From: Gemmobacter fulvus
GTDB taxonomy: Bacteria > Pseudomonadota > Alphaproteobacteria > Rhodobacterales > Rhodobacteraceae
NCBI RefSeq assembly: GCF_018798885.1
Contig: NZ_CP076361.1
Location: 62,001 to 126,000 of the forward strand
Length of the DNA stretch: 64,000 nucleotides
Reading direction: 5' to 3'
Shown: in pieces, positions 1 to 12,647 of the stretch
Position numbering within the stretch: position 1 is the first letter of the stretch
How the letters are laid out: each line of letters opens with the position of its first letter
Program-made: the position numbers and the translations under genes
Notes under the pieces: model-generated
Seen by the model: only the letters and a program-made list of their open reading frames with translations
Databases searched by the model: none
What the model was told of the DNA's origin: nothing

Positions 1-3028
<3,028 letters not shown>

Positions 3029-3125
3029 GGCGCCGTTGCCGCCGGAAAGCCGGAACCAAGACTTTCGGCTTGCTTGCCCCGTGCTGTGCCTGCGTTAAAG
3101 TGAAGCAGGCGACGGAGGAAATGCA

Positions 3126-3803
3126 ATGTCGGAACGGCTGTTGAACACTGCGCTGATCGTGGATGACCACCCGCTGTTTTGTGATGCGCTGTCGATCACC
3201 TTGCGGGCGGTGGGCGGTGTCGGGCAGGTGGAAACGGTGGACCGGCTGGAGGCGGCGCTGGCCCGGCTTGATCTGATGCCGATGCCGGATGTGATCGTGC
3301 TGGATCTGAACCTGCCGGATGTGACCGGGCTTGATGGGTTGATCCGGCTGAAGGCGGCGGCGGGGGCGGTGCCGGTGGTTGTTGTCTCCAGCCTGACCGA
3401 CAACCGGGTGATTGCGGCGGCGTTCCAGGCGGGGGCGGCGGGTTTTGTGCCGAAACATTCGCGGCGCGAGGTGTTTCGTGCCGCCTTTGATGCCATCCGT
3501 GCCGGACAAAGTTACCTGCCCGATGGGTATGTGCCGCCCGCCGCCGAAGGCGGGCCGGTTACCTCGCGCGAACAGGCGCTGTCGCGGCTGGCCTTGCTGA
3601 CGCGGCAGCAGGCGAAGATCCTGCAACTGATCTGCGAGGGGCGGCTGAACAAACAGATCGCCTTTGATCTGTCGATTGCGGAAACCACGGTGAAGGCGCA
3701 TGTTACCGCGATCATGCGCAAGCTGGGCGTGCAAAGCCGCACGCAGGCGGTGCTGATTGCAGGCGAGGCGAGTTTCAGCGCGATCATGCCCGAAAACGGC
3801 TGA
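3126..3803 (+). CDS. LuxR/NarL-family two-component response regulator
   Basis: A 225-residue response regulator. The receiver domain (residues 7-125) has the acidic pair D13/D14, phosphoacceptor D60 in VLDLNLPD, and the conserved Ser and Lys further on (VVSS, VPKHS). A LuxR-type helix-turn-helix covers about 155-218, including the KQIAFDLSIAETTVKAH recognition region. An AG-rich RBS (gacggagga) precedes the ATG. A FIST protein (27 bp downstream) and a hybrid histidine kinase follow on the same strand. The same family trio (LuxR regulator ErbR/AgmR, FIST protein NosP, kinase NahK) clusters in Pseudomonas aeruginosa, so this is probably the output regulator of the downstream kinase. The target genes are unknown; the cox operon just downstream is one candidate. 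Confidence 0.9.
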   Translation: MSERLLNTALIVDDHPLFCDALSITLRAVGGVGQVETVDRLEAALARLDLMPMPDVIVLDLNLPDVTGLDGLIRLKAAAGAVPVVVVSSLTDNRVIAAAFQAGAAGFVPKHSRREVFRAAFDAIRAGQSYLPDGYVPPAAEGGPVTSREQALSRLALLTRQQAKILQLICEGRLNKQIAFDLSIAETTVKAHVTAIMRKLGVQSRTQAVLIAGEASFSAIMPENG

Positions 3804-3830
3804 CTTGCGGGATGAGGAAGCGGGGGACGC

Positions 3831-4955
3831 ATGAATGACGGCCCGGTGATCGTCACGGCGCATGTCGATGCGCGCAGCGCGACACCAGCGGCGCGTCTGG
3901 CGGCGGCGCTGGGGCCGGGGCCGTTTGCCTGTGTGATGCTGTTCATCTCGCCCGAGGCGGATCTGGCGGCGCTGCTGGCCGAGGCCGCCTTTGATGCGCC
4001 GGTGATCGGCTGCACCACGGCGGGCGAGATTTCCGGCGAGGGCTATTCCGAAGGCGGCATCGTGGCGCTGGGGCTGCCCGCCGCCTATTTCGCCGCTGAC
4101 ATCCTGCTGATCCCCGATCTGGTGGCGATTGACAGCGAAGACCTGATCGGGCGGCTGATCCGGGCGCGGCAGGGGCTGCGGGTGCTGCGGCCGGGGTGGG
4201 ACCACGAATTTGCCTTTCTGATGGTCGATGGCCTGTCGACGCGCGAAGATGCGCTGACGGCCGCGCTTGCCGCCGGGCTGGGGCCGGTGCCGCTGTTTGG
4301 CGGATCGGCGGCGGATGGCACGCGGTTTCGCGAAACATTCGTTGTGCATGACGGGCGCGCGCTGCGCAACGCGGCGGTGCTGGCCATGGTGCGCTCGCGC
4401 TGCCGGGTGAAGGTGTTCAACCTCGATCATCTGGTGCCGACCGAAACCCGCATGGTGGTGACCGAGGCCGACCCGGCCAACCGCACCGTGCGCCAGATCA
4501 ATGCCGAACCGGCGGCGCGGGAATATGCGCGGCTCTTGGGCAAGGATCCGGGCCAGCTCGATACCTTCACCTTTGCCGCCCATCCGGTTGTGGTGCGGAT
4601 CGGCGGGCGGCATCATGTGCGGGCGATCCAGCAGGTGGCACCGAATGGCGATCTGGTGTTCTTTTCGGCGATTGACGAGGGGCTTGTGCTGACCCTGGCT
4701 GAGCCGGAGGATATGGTGGCCCATCTGGAGCGGGAACTGGCGGGGCTGGCCATCGGCACGGCCCCCGAGGCGATCCTGGCCTGCGATTGCATCCTGCGCC
4801 GGATGGAGGCGCTGGAGAAACAGAAATATGGTGCAGTCTCGGCCATCCTGCGCGACAATAACGTCGTCGGCTTTTCCACCTATGGCGAGCAGCTTAATTC
4901 CATGCATGTGAACCAGACGATGACGGGTGTCGCCATCTTTCCGCCGGGGGTGTGA
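3831..4955 (+). CDS. FIST-domain sensory protein (NosP-like)
   Basis: A cytoplasmic 374-residue protein made of a FIST_N domain (about 25-225; GCTTAGEIS, LFGGSAADG) and a FIST_C domain (about 226-360; STYGEQ, HVNQTMTG). FIST domains bind small ligands. A subgroup, NosP, binds haem and nitric oxide and controls an adjacent histidine kinase; that is established in Pseudomonas, Vibrio and Legionella. Here the stop overlaps the GTG start of a hybrid histidine kinase (GTGA), so the two are translationally coupled. I cannot identify a haem-ligating histidine by eye, so haem/NO sensing is an inference from gene order and family. An amino-acid-type ligand is the main alternative. Confidence 0.85.
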   Translation: MNDGPVIVTAHVDARSATPAARLAAALGPGPFACVMLFISPEADLAALLAEAAFDAPVIGCTTAGEISGEGYSEGGIVALGLPAAYFAADILLIPDLVAIDSEDLIGRLIRARQGLRVLRPGWDHEFAFLMVDGLSTREDALTAALAAGLGPVPLFGGSAADGTRFRETFVVHDGRALRNAAVLAMVRSRCRVKVFNLDHLVPTETRMVVTEADPANRTVRQINAEPAAREYARLLGKDPGQLDTFTFAAHPVVVRIGGRHHVRAIQQVAPNGDLVFFSAIDEGLVLTLAEPEDMVAHLERELAGLAIGTAPEAILACDCILRRMEALEKQKYGAVSAILRDNNVVGFSTYGEQLNSMHVNQTMTGVAIFPPGV

Positions 4956-7174
4956 GGGTGCAGCCGCGCGCCTCCAGCCTGCTTGATCCCGCCGATACGC
5001 CCGAACGGCAGCGCGAAAAGCTGTTGACCATCGCCGAGGTGCTGATGCGCCGGGTGGAGCAGGTCACCGATGACAGCGTGGCCGCCTATGCCCAGTTTCA
5101 GCGCGCGGCGATGCTGGAGGATCAGGTGTCGGCCCGCACCCGCGACCTGGAACGGGCGCTGGATCTGCTGAACCAGTCCAACGCCCGGCTGGCCGAGGCC
5201 AACCGCGAAACCGAGGCGGCGCGGCAGAACCTCGCGGATGCGATCGAGACGGTGCAGGAAGGCTTTGCGCTGTTCGGCCCCGATGAGGTGCTGGTGATGT
5301 GCAACTCCCGCTTCGGGATGCACATGCTGGACCTGCGCGACCATCTGAAAGCGGGCCTCAGCTTTGATGATTATGTCGAGCGGGTCAGCCGGTCGCGCTA
5401 CCTCGCCTTGCCCGAGGGTGAAACCCCCGAAATCTGGGCGGTGCGGCGGCGCAAACGCCATCTTGACCGGCATGTGATCTTTAATGTGCGGCTGATCTGG
5501 AACCGCTGGTTGCAGATTTCGGAACATCGCACCGCCAATGGCGGCACGGTGATCATCCAGATGGATGTGACCGATATCATCCGGCTGGAGCGCGAGGCAC
5601 GCGGGCGGATGCTGGACGATCAGGCCCGCATCATCCGCGCCACGCTGGATCACATCAGCCAGGGCGTGTGCATCTTTGATGCCGAACGGCGGCTGGTGGG
5701 TTGGAATGAACGGCTGGGCGATCTGCTGGCCATTCCGATGCAGCGGTTCCGGCTGGGGGTTGGCTTCGGCACGCTGATGGAGCGGCTGGAATCCGAAATC
5801 ACCTTTGGCGAAGGCATGACGGCGCAGCGCTTTGCCGATTGGGTGTTGTCGGGGCCGGGGCGGGCGGCGCTTGGCTTTGAATTGCAGCGCGGCACGCTGA
5901 TCCTGCAAGCGGATGCGCAGGAAATGCCCGATGGCGGCTTTGTGGTCAGCTTTACCGATATTTCCGCCGAACGCGCCGCACGATCCGCCTTGTCGGCGGT
6001 GAACGAGACGCTGGAGGCGCGCGTGATGGAGCGCACGCTGGAGCTGGCCGATGCGCTGACCGACGCCGAACGCGCCAATGCCAGCCGGGCGCGCTTTGTG
6101 GCGGCGGCCAGCCATGACCTGTTGCAGCCGCTTTCGGCGGCCAAACTGTTCATCGGCTCCATCGCCGCCGAGGCGCTGGAGCCTTTCGCGCGTGAGGCGG
6201 TGCAGAAGGCGCAGAACGCGCTGGATTCGGTTGAGGGGATTCTGGGCGCGCTGCTCGATATTTCCAAACTGGAAAGCGGGCGGGTGGCGGTCTCTCCGGG
6301 GCCGGTGCGGCTCGACCGGATTCTGGGGCCGCTGCGCGAGGAATTTGCCGCCATTGCCGCCGCCAAGGGTCTGCGCCTGACGGTGATGCCCTGTTCTGCC
6401 GTGGTGATCTCGGATCCCGCTTATCTGCGGCGCATCCTGCAAAATCTGATCGGCAATGCGGTGCGTTATACGATGACGGGCCGGGTGCTGGTGGGTGCGC
6501 GGCGGCAGGGTGGCATGATCCGGCTGGAGGTGCATGACACCGGGCCGGGCATCGCGGAAGAGGATCAGGATGCGATCTTCCGCGAATTTCACCGCCTGAA
6601 TGCGCCGGCCTCGGCATCGGAGGGCATGGGGCTGGGCCTTGCGATTGTCGAACGCGCCTGTGCCGCGCTCGGCCATCCGCTCGGGCTGCAATCGGAACCG
6701 GGGCGCGGCAGTTGTTTCATGTTGCAGCTGGCGGTGGCCGACGGGCCGGGTGAGGCAAATTTGCCTGCGCCAAGGCCGCTGGTTGCCCCGCAGCATGGCA
6801 CCCAGGACCGCATCGCCTTTCTGGTGGAAAACGAACCCGATCTGCGCCGCGCCATGGGGCTTTTGCTGGAAAAATGGGGCATGAGCGTGCTGGATGCGGG
6901 CACCGGCGAAGAGGCGGCAGCGCTGATCGAGGAAATCGGCATCCTGCCGGATGTGTTTCTGGTGGATCATCAGCTGGGCGATGGCATGTCGGGGCTGGAG
7001 TTCATCCAGCTGATGCGCGCCCGTTATGGTGCCTTGCCCGCCTGCCTGATCACCGCGCAGCGCACACCGGCACTCGCCACTGCTTGCGAGGCCGCCGGGG
7101 TGCAACGCTTTCTGAAACCGATTGATGCGCGGGCGCTGGAGGGCTGGCTTTCGGCGCTGCCGCCCGCCGCATGA
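4952..7174 (+). CDS. PAS-domain hybrid histidine kinase (NahK-like)
   Basis: A soluble 740-residue hybrid kinase with no membrane segment. A helical, coiled-coil-like N terminus (about 20-95) is followed by PAS domains at about 96-210 and 230-340. A HisKA domain has the phosphorylatable His388 in FVAAASHDLLQPL. An HATPase_c domain has the N box at 498-507, DTGPGI at 529-534 and a GMGLGLAI G box. The C-terminal receiver domain has D672 in VDHQLGDG. The SHDLLQPL H-box and soluble architecture match the NahK/ErcS-prime type. The GTG at 4952 overlaps the upstream FIST stop by 4 bp; a second GTG at 4958 is an alternative. Likely partners are the FIST protein as sensor and the LuxR regulator as output. 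Confidence 0.92.
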   Translation: MRVQPRASSLLDPADTPERQREKLLTIAEVLMRRVEQVTDDSVAAYAQFQRAAMLEDQVSARTRDLERALDLLNQSNARLAEANRETEAARQNLADAIETVQEGFALFGPDEVLVMCNSRFGMHMLDLRDHLKAGLSFDDYVERVSRSRYLALPEGETPEIWAVRRRKRHLDRHVIFNVRLIWNRWLQISEHRTANGGTVIIQMDVTDIIRLEREARGRMLDDQARIIRATLDHISQGVCIFDAERRLVGWNERLGDLLAIPMQRFRLGVGFGTLMERLESEITFGEGMTAQRFADWVLSGPGRAALGFELQRGTLILQADAQEMPDGGFVVSFTDISAERAARSALSAVNETLEARVMERTLELADALTDAERANASRARFVAAASHDLLQPLSAAKLFIGSIAAEALEPFAREAVQKAQNALDSVEGILGALLDISKLESGRVAVSPGPVRLDRILGPLREEFAAIAAAKGLRLTVMPCSAVVISDPAYLRRILQNLIGNAVRYTMTGRVLVGARRQGGMIRLEVHDTGPGIAEEDQDAIFREFHRLNAPASASEGMGLGLAIVERACAALGHPLGLQSEPGRGSCFMLQLAVADGPGEANLPAPRPLVAPQHGTQDRIAFLVENEPDLRRAMGLLLEKWGMSVLDAGTGEEAAALIEEIGILPDVFLVDHQLGDGMSGLEFIQLMRARYGALPACLITAQRTPALATACEAAGVQRFLKPIDARALEGWLSALPPAA

Positions 7175-7253
7175 GCCAAGGCCCTACGACTTTGGTTCCA
7201 TAGCGCCCGAGCTTTGTCTTTTGATAGCGTTCACATAAGAGAGGGAGAGACAG

Positions 7254-7772
7254 ATGCAACTCACCGATCAACGCGATATCAAGGCCCCGCCCGAAACTGT
7301 CTGGGCCGCCATTCTCGATCCCGACATGCTGAAAGCCGCCGTCCCCGGATGCGAAAGCATATCGGGCAGCCCCGAGACCGGGTTCGAGGCGGTGGTGGTG
7401 CAGAAGGTGGGGCCAGTGAAGGCAAAATTCACCGGTGTCGTCACCCTGTCGGACATCGTGCCGGGGCAAAGCTTGACGATTTCCGGTGAAGGCAAGGGCG
7501 GGCCTGCGGGTTTTGCCAAGGGCGGTGCCAAAGTGCGCTTCGAGGCGATCCCCGAAGGCACACGACTGAGCTATGATGTGGAGGCCAATGTCGGCGGCAA
7601 GCTCGCGCAGCTTGGCTCGCGCATCATCGACGGCTTTGCCAAGAAGATGGCGGATGAGTTTTTCGAACGGTTCCAGCAGGCCGTGGAGGGGCCTGTGGAG
7701 CCGGAGCCGATCGCCGGGGCAGATCCGGCACCCGAGGAAAAAAAGGGCTGGTTCAAGAAGCTGCTCGGCTGA
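7254..7772 (+). CDS. coxG: CoxG-like SRPBCC-fold protein
   Basis: A 172-residue protein of the CoxG (carbon-monoxide dehydrogenase subunit G) family, whose START/SRPBCC fold fills residues 1-145 (opening DQRDIKAPPETVW). A Pro/Glu-rich linker leads to a basic-hydrophobic tail (KKGWFKKLLG) that could dock on the membrane. In CO-dehydrogenase operons CoxG recruits the enzyme to the membrane or handles a quinone. Here it is the first gene of a G-S-L-M operon with a strong RBS (gagagggagagac) before the ATG. The enzyme below is form II, so CoxG probably links that hydroxylase to the electron-transport chain; this is an inference. Confidence 0.88.
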   Translation: MQLTDQRDIKAPPETVWAAILDPDMLKAAVPGCESISGSPETGFEAVVVQKVGPVKAKFTGVVTLSDIVPGQSLTISGEGKGGPAGFAKGGAKVRFEAIPEGTRLSYDVEANVGGKLAQLGSRIIDGFAKKMADEFFERFQQAVEGPVEPEPIAGADPAPEEKKGWFKKLLG

Positions 7773-7811
7773 GCGCCAGACCATACCAAGCATATGCCAG
7801 GGAGGGAAGGA

Positions 7812-8297
7812 ATGACGAAAGTCACATTGACGGTGAACGGCAAGACCGTTTCCGGGGAGGCCGAGGGGCGCACGCTGCTCTCCAGTTTTCTGCGCGAAGG
7901 GCTGGGGCTGACCGGCACCCATATCGGCTGCGACACGTCGCAATGCGGCGCCTGCGTTGTGCATGTGGATGGTCGCGCGGTGAAAAGCTGCACCACCTTT
8001 GTGCAGGATGTCAGCGGCGCCGAGGTGCGCACGATTGAGGGCATGGCCAATTCCGACGGATCGCTGTCGGTGCTGCAACAGGCGTTTCAGGATCACCATG
8101 GCCTGCAATGCGGCTTCTGCACGCCGGGCATGGTGATGTCATCGGCGGCGCTGCTGGCGGAAAACCCGTCTCCGACCGAGGCGGAGGTGCGCCACTACCT
8201 TGAGGGCAATATCTGCCGCTGCACCGGCTACCATAATATCGTGAAGGCGGTGCTGGCGGCCTCTGGCCAGGATGTTTCGTCGGTTGCGGCGGAATAA
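7812..8297 (+). CDS. Molybdenum hydroxylase small [2Fe-2S] subunit (CoxS-like)
   Basis: The 161-residue iron-sulfur subunit of a xanthine-oxidase-family enzyme. The N-terminal plant-ferredoxin-type cluster uses CDTSQCGAC plus a later Cys (VKSC). The second cluster domain carries CGFCTPG and [10 protein letters not shown]. Both [2Fe-2S] clusters carry electrons from the Mo site to the FAD subunit. An in-frame ATG at 7794 is possible, but the start at 7812 is preferred: it has an ideal RBS (gggagggaagga) and gives the usual N terminus, [11 protein letters not shown]. It is followed by the large subunit after 60 bp. Confidence 0.95.
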   Translation: MTKVTLTVNGKTVSGEAEGRTLLSSFLREGLGLTGTHIGCDTSQCGACVVHVDGRAVKSCTTFVQDVSGAEVRTIEGMANSDGSLSVLQQAFQDHHGLQCGFCTPGMVMSSAALLAENPSPTEAEVRHYLEGNICRCTGYHNIVKAVLAASGQDVSSVAAE

Positions 8298-8357
8298 CAA
8301 GCAATAACAGGGTTTTGCGGTGTGGCCTTGGTCCATCGCATCAAGGGAGGAAAGCAA

Positions 8358-10733
8358 ATGCCGAAAGACGGTGGCATCGGCGCCAGCACCAAGCGGCGCG
8401 AAGATGTGCGGTTCCTGACAGGCAAGGGCCGCTATACGGACGATATCAACATTCGCGGTCAGGCCTATGCGTGGTTCATCCGGTCGGATGTGGCGCATGG
8501 CCGGATCAACAGCATTGACACCAGCGCCGCCGAGGCGATGGACGGCGTGGTGAAAGTGTTCACCAGCGCCGATTTTGCCGGTGTGGGCGGAATTCCCTGC
8601 GGCTGGCAGGTGACCGACAGGTTCGGCAAACCGATGCAGGAACCCAAGCATCCGGTTCTGGCCGATGGCAAGGTGCGCCATGTCGGCGATCCGATTGCCG
8701 TCGTGGTGGCCGAGACGCTGGAACAGGCGCGCGATGCCGCCGAGGCGGTGGAGATCGACATCACCCAGCTGCCCGCCGTGGTCGACATGAAAGCGGCGCT
8801 GCTGCCCGATGCGCCGAAAGTGCATGAGGAACTGACCTCAAACCTTTGTTATGACTGGGGCTTTGTCGAAGAGAATAAAGCCGCTGTCGATGAGGCCTTT
8901 GCCAAGGCCGCCCATGTCACCACGCTGGAATTGATCAACAACCGTCTGGTGGCCAACCCGATGGAGCCGCGCGTCGCGGTAGGCGATTATGAATCGCACA
9001 GCGGCCATCACACGCTTTACACCACCTCGCAGAACCCGCATGTGATCCGCCTTCTGATGGGGGCCTTTGTGCTGGGCATCCCGGAACACAAGCTGCGCGT
9101 GGTGGCCCCGGATGTGGGCGGCGGTTTCGGCTCCAAGATCTACCATTATGCCGAAGAGGCTTTCGTCACATTTGCCGCCAAGGCCTTGAATCGTCCGGTG
9201 AAATGGACATCGAGCCGGTCTGAGGCGTTCTTGTCGGATGCGCAGGGCCGCGACCATGTGACCAAGATCCAGCTGGCGCTGGATGCCGACAACAACTTTA
9301 CCGCGCTGCGCACCGATACTTATGCGAATATGGGCGCTTACCTGTCGACCTTCGCACCGTCGATCCCGACTTGGCTGCACGGCACGCTGATGGCGGGGAA
9401 CTATCGTACGCCGCTGATCTATGTGAATGTGAAGGCGGTATTCACCAATACCATTCCGGTCGATGCCTATCGCGGCGCGGGCCGCCCGGAGGCCACGTTC
9501 CAGCTGGAACGGCTGGTCGACAAGGCCGCGCGCGAACTGGGGGTCAGCCCCATCGAACTGCGCCGCCAGAACTTCATCAAGGCTGACCAGTTCCCCTATC
9601 AGACGCCGGTCGCCGTGGTCTATGACACCGGAAATTACGATGCGACCCTCGATAAGCTGCTGGAAATCTCGGACCATGCCGGGTTCGAGGCGCGGGCGGC
9701 GGAATCGAAGGCGCGGGGCAAGCTGCGTGGCTTTGGTCTGGCCCATTATATCGAGGCCTGCGGCATCGCGCCGTCAAACCTCGTGGGGCAACTCGGCGCG
9801 CGCGCGGGGCTGTATGAAAGCGCCTCGGTGCGGGTGAATGCCACCGGCTCGATCACCGTGTTCACCGGCTCGCACAGCCATGGTCAGGGCCATGAGACCA
9901 GCTTTGCGCAGGTGGTGGCCGAAATGATCGGCATTGATGCGGGCCAGATCGAGATCGTGCATGGCGACACCTCGAACACCCCGATGGGCATGGGCACCTA
10001 TGGGTCACGCTCGCTGGCGGTCGGTGGTTCGGCCATCGTCAAGGCCACCAATAAAATCGTCAACAAAGCCAAGAAGATAGCGGCCCATCTTCTCGAAGCG
10101 TCTGAAGGCGACATCGAGCTGAAGGACGGCAAGTTCTCGGTTGCGGGCACGGACAAATCGGTGGATTGGGCCGGGGTCACGCTGGCCGCCTATGTGCCGC
10201 ACAACTATCCGCTGGAAAGCATGGAGCCGGGGCTGGAGGAAACCGCCTTCTACGATCCGTCCAACTTCACCTATCCCTCGGGCGGGTATGGCTGCGAGGT
10301 GGAGATTGATCCCGAAACCGGCAAGGTCGAAATCCTCGCCTTCAGCGCTGCGGATGATTTCGGCAATATCGTCAATCCGATGATCGTCGAAGGTCAGGTG
10401 CAGGGCGGTCTGGCGCAGGGCATCGGGCAGGCGCTGATGGAAAACTGTGCCTATGATGAAAACGGCCAGCTTCTGTCGGGCAGTTTCATGGATTACGCGA
10501 TGCCGCGTGCCGATGATCTGCCGATGTTCAAGGTCGATCACAGCTGCATCACCCCCTGCACCCACAACCCGTTGGGCGTGAAGGGCTGTGGCGAAGCGGG
10601 GGCAATCGGCTCGCCGCCGGCAGTGGTCAACGCGGTGATCGACGCCTTGCACCGCGCTGGTCGCACCGACATCACGCATATCGACATGCCGCTGACGCCC
10701 TCGCGCGTCTGGGCTGCGATGAACAAAGCCTGA
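8358..10733 (+). CDS. Molybdenum hydroxylase large subunit, form II (CoxL-like)
   Basis: The 791-residue catalytic subunit that binds the molybdopterin cytosine dinucleotide cofactor. Domains in order are aldehyde oxidase/xanthine dehydrogenase a/b hammerhead (about 20-135), then the Mo-binding domain from about 145. The active-site loop is AYRGAGR (370-376), the signature of form II enzymes; true aerobic CO dehydrogenases carry AYRCSFR with the Cu/Se-binding Cys. The catalytic Glu is E746 in GCGEAGAIG. The ATG at 8358 is preferred to a GTG at 8322 because ggagg lies just upstream. The S-L-M gene order also fits form II. The substrate is unknown (an aldehyde, purine, carnitine-type compound or aromatic heterocycle are possible); CO oxidation is unlikely. 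Confidence 0.93.
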   Translation: MPKDGGIGASTKRREDVRFLTGKGRYTDDINIRGQAYAWFIRSDVAHGRINSIDTSAAEAMDGVVKVFTSADFAGVGGIPCGWQVTDRFGKPMQEPKHPVLADGKVRHVGDPIAVVVAETLEQARDAAEAVEIDITQLPAVVDMKAALLPDAPKVHEELTSNLCYDWGFVEENKAAVDEAFAKAAHVTTLELINNRLVANPMEPRVAVGDYESHSGHHTLYTTSQNPHVIRLLMGAFVLGIPEHKLRVVAPDVGGGFGSKIYHYAEEAFVTFAAKALNRPVKWTSSRSEAFLSDAQGRDHVTKIQLALDADNNFTALRTDTYANMGAYLSTFAPSIPTWLHGTLMAGNYRTPLIYVNVKAVFTNTIPVDAYRGAGRPEATFQLERLVDKAARELGVSPIELRRQNFIKADQFPYQTPVAVVYDTGNYDATLDKLLEISDHAGFEARAAESKARGKLRGFGLAHYIEACGIAPSNLVGQLGARAGLYESASVRVNATGSITVFTGSHSHGQGHETSFAQVVAEMIGIDAGQIEIVHGDTSNTPMGMGTYGSRSLAVGGSAIVKATNKIVNKAKKIAAHLLEASEGDIELKDGKFSVAGTDKSVDWAGVTLAAYVPHNYPLESMEPGLEETAFYDPSNFTYPSGGYGCEVEIDPETGKVEILAFSAADDFGNIVNPMIVEGQVQGGLAQGIGQALMENCAYDENGQLLSGSFMDYAMPRADDLPMFKVDHSCITPCTHNPLGVKGCGEAGAIGSPPAVVNAVIDALHRAGRTDITHIDMPLTPSRVWAAMNKA

Positions 10734-10743
10734 GGAGGATCAG

Positions 10744-11532
10744 ATGCATAATTTTGAATTCGTCAAACCCTCCAGCATCGCAGAAGCGGTGGCCGCCCTG
10801 TCACGCGACGGAGCGCAGGCGCTATCGGGTGGGCAGACCCTGACGCCGACGATGAAACAGCGGCTGGCAGCGCCCGAGGTTCTGGTCAGCCTGACCGGTA
10901 TCCCCGAACTGAAAGGCGTCTGCACCGGCGATGGCGGTGTGCATATCGGGGCGGCAACCACGCATGTCACTGTGGCGCGCGAGGCGGTGGCGCATTATCC
11001 GGCGCTGGCCAAGCTGGCGGGCGGCATCGGCGATCCGGCGGTGCGCAATCGTGGCACCATCGGCGGCAGTCTGGCCAACAACGACCCCTCGGCCTGTTAC
11101 CCTTCGGCAGTGCTGGCTTCGGGGGCGACGATCGTCACCAATACCCGCCGGATTGCGGCAGATGATTACTTTCAGGGCATGTTTTCCACGGCGCTGGACG
11201 AGGGCGAGATCATCACCGAAGTGCGCTTTCCCATTCCTGAAAAGGCCGCTTATGTGAAGTTCGATCAGCCCGCCTCACGCTTTGCGCTGACCGGGGTGTT
11301 TGTGGCGAAATATGCGGACGGGGTGCGGGTGGCGATCACCGGTGCGTCGAATGACGGTGTATTCCGCTGGTCCGAGGCCGAAGCGGCGCTGAGCGCCAAT
11401 TTCGCCGCATCAGCGATCGAAGGGCTGTCGCTGTCCGGCGCGGGCATGATCAGCGATCTGCACGGATCGGGCGACTATCGCGCGCATCTGTGCAAGGTGC
11501 TGACCAAACGGGCGGTGATGGCCGCCTCCTGA
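10744..11532 (+). CDS. Molybdenum hydroxylase FAD-binding subunit (CoxM-like)
   Basis: The 262-residue flavoprotein subunit passing electrons from the [2Fe-2S] protein to an acceptor. The N-terminal FAD_binding_5 domain includes the flavin loops SGGQTLTP (about 28-35) and [11 protein letters not shown]. The C-terminal CO_deh_flav_C domain follows from about residue 160. A good RBS (gaggaggatcag) precedes the ATG, 10 bp after the large-subunit stop. It is the last gene of the coxGSLM operon; a palindromic terminator lies 26 bp beyond the stop. Confidence 0.94.
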   Translation: MHNFEFVKPSSIAEAVAALSRDGAQALSGGQTLTPTMKQRLAAPEVLVSLTGIPELKGVCTGDGGVHIGAATTHVTVAREAVAHYPALAKLAGGIGDPAVRNRGTIGGSLANNDPSACYPSAVLASGATIVTNTRRIAADDYFQGMFSTALDEGEIITEVRFPIPEKAAYVKFDQPASRFALTGVFVAKYADGVRVAITGASNDGVFRWSEAEAALSANFAASAIEGLSLSGAGMISDLHGSGDYRAHLCKVLTKRAVMAAS

Positions 11533-11558
11533 CATCGGGCGCAGACCCCAGCAAAGGC

Positions 11559-11586
11559 AAGGCCCGCAATTGCGGGCCTTTTCCTT
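11559..11586 (+). terminator. Rho-independent terminator, possibly bidirectional
   Basis: A perfect 22-bp palindrome (arms aaggcccgcaa / ttgcgggcctt, 11559-11580) followed by ttttcctt. It sits between the convergent ends of coxM (+) and glk (-), so it can serve the cox operon and perhaps also glk. Confidence 0.8.
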
Positions 11587-12583
11587 ATCCCTTGCCACCT
11601 TGGGTCAGGTAGACGGCGCAGCCGGTCAGCGCGGCATAATCATCCGCCACCACCGTCACCGAAAACTCGTTTTGCAGCAGTGGCACCCGGCGCGGTTGGC
11701 GGAAATGATGACCCAGACCATAGGTGGCGAAATGCGGGGCCATCGCCAGCGACATGCCGCCAATCAGATAGATACCGCCATAGGGCAGGTGGATCAGCGC
11801 CAGATCGGCCAGCGTCTGCGCGAGAATGCGGGTATAAAGCTCTGCCGTATGCACCGCGACCGGATCGTTCTGCGCCAGCGCCGCCAGAACCTCGGCCGAG
11901 GCCGCCTCGGTGACCGCACCCACTTCGGCGGCGGCAAAGCGGTGCAGATTGGCCAGACCGCGCCCGGACAGCACCTCTTCGACACCGGCATGCGGCACTT
12001 CATCGCGCGCGGTCAGCAGCGCCTCGATAAAGCGCACCAGCCGGAAATCCTCGTCGGTCTGGGCGGGCAGGTTGACATGGCCACATTCCGACGGCGGCAC
12101 CACGCGCCCCCAGGGCGTGTTATGGACGGGGGCCGCATTGACGCCGGTGCCGAGGCCCACGACCAGCATGGAGGCCCCGGATTCTATCGGGCCGGGCACC
12201 ACCCTGCGCAGATGGCTGTCGGTGATATAGCCCAGGGCCTGACCCTGCGCCTGAAGATCGTTCAGAATTGCCACCTGCGCGGCCCCGGTTGCGCGCGAGA
12301 CCCGTGCGGCGTCGATCACCCAGGGCTGATCCTCGCTGTCGCGCAGATTGGTCATGGTCACGGCACCATCGCGCACCGGCCCGGCCCCGGCGACACAGGC
12401 CCCGCCCACCGCCGCCACGTTTTCATCGGCCATATAGCGGGCCAGAACCGCATCAATGCCGTTGAAATCGGCATTGCGGAACCGGCGGACGCTCGGCTCT
12501 TCGATCACCTTGCCGCGCGCCAGCGCCACACGGGTATTGGTGCCACCAATATCAGCCACCAGCGAAAAGGGGGCGGTTGTCAT
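11585..12583 (-). CDS. glk: Glucokinase
   Basis: Phosphorylates glucose to glucose-6-phosphate with ATP in the cytoplasm. The 332-residue length fits the bacterial Glk family (PF02685). The phosphate-binding motif ADIGGTNTR is at residues 10-18; a GTG-containing loop (LGTGVNAAPV) and sugar-site PSECGHV lie mid-protein; GGIYLIGG is near the C terminus. It is downstream of a beta-glucosidase and a LacI regulator on the same strand, divergent from the agl importer, so it probably captures glucose released from imported glucosides. It is separated from the GH1 gene by 64 bp. Confidence 0.94.
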   Translation of the reverse strand: MTTAPFSLVADIGGTNTRVALARGKVIEEPSVRRFRNADFNGIDAVLARYMADENVAAVGGACVAGAGPVRDGAVTMTNLRDSEDQPWVIDAARVSRATGAAQVAILNDLQAQGQALGYITDSHLRRVVPGPIESGASMLVVGLGTGVNAAPVHNTPWGRVVPPSECGHVNLPAQTDEDFRLVRFIEALLTARDEVPHAGVEEVLSGRGLANLHRFAAAEVGAVTEAASAEVLAALAQNDPVAVHTAELYTRILAQTLADLALIHLPYGGIYLIGGMSLAMAPHFATYGLGHHFRQPRRVPLLQNEFSVTVVADDYAALTGCAVYLTQGGKG

Positions 12584-12647
12584 GCTGTCCTCCAGATGCG
12601 TCAGCGGTGCCGGGCCAGAGCAACCAGATTCAGGGTCGTGTTACAGA

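Noticed and set aside
7254-11532. Aerobic carbon monoxide dehydrogenase operon
   Set aside because: The large subunit lacks the AYRCSFR Cys loop and the gene order is that of form II enzymes, so a CO-oxidising assignment is not supported.
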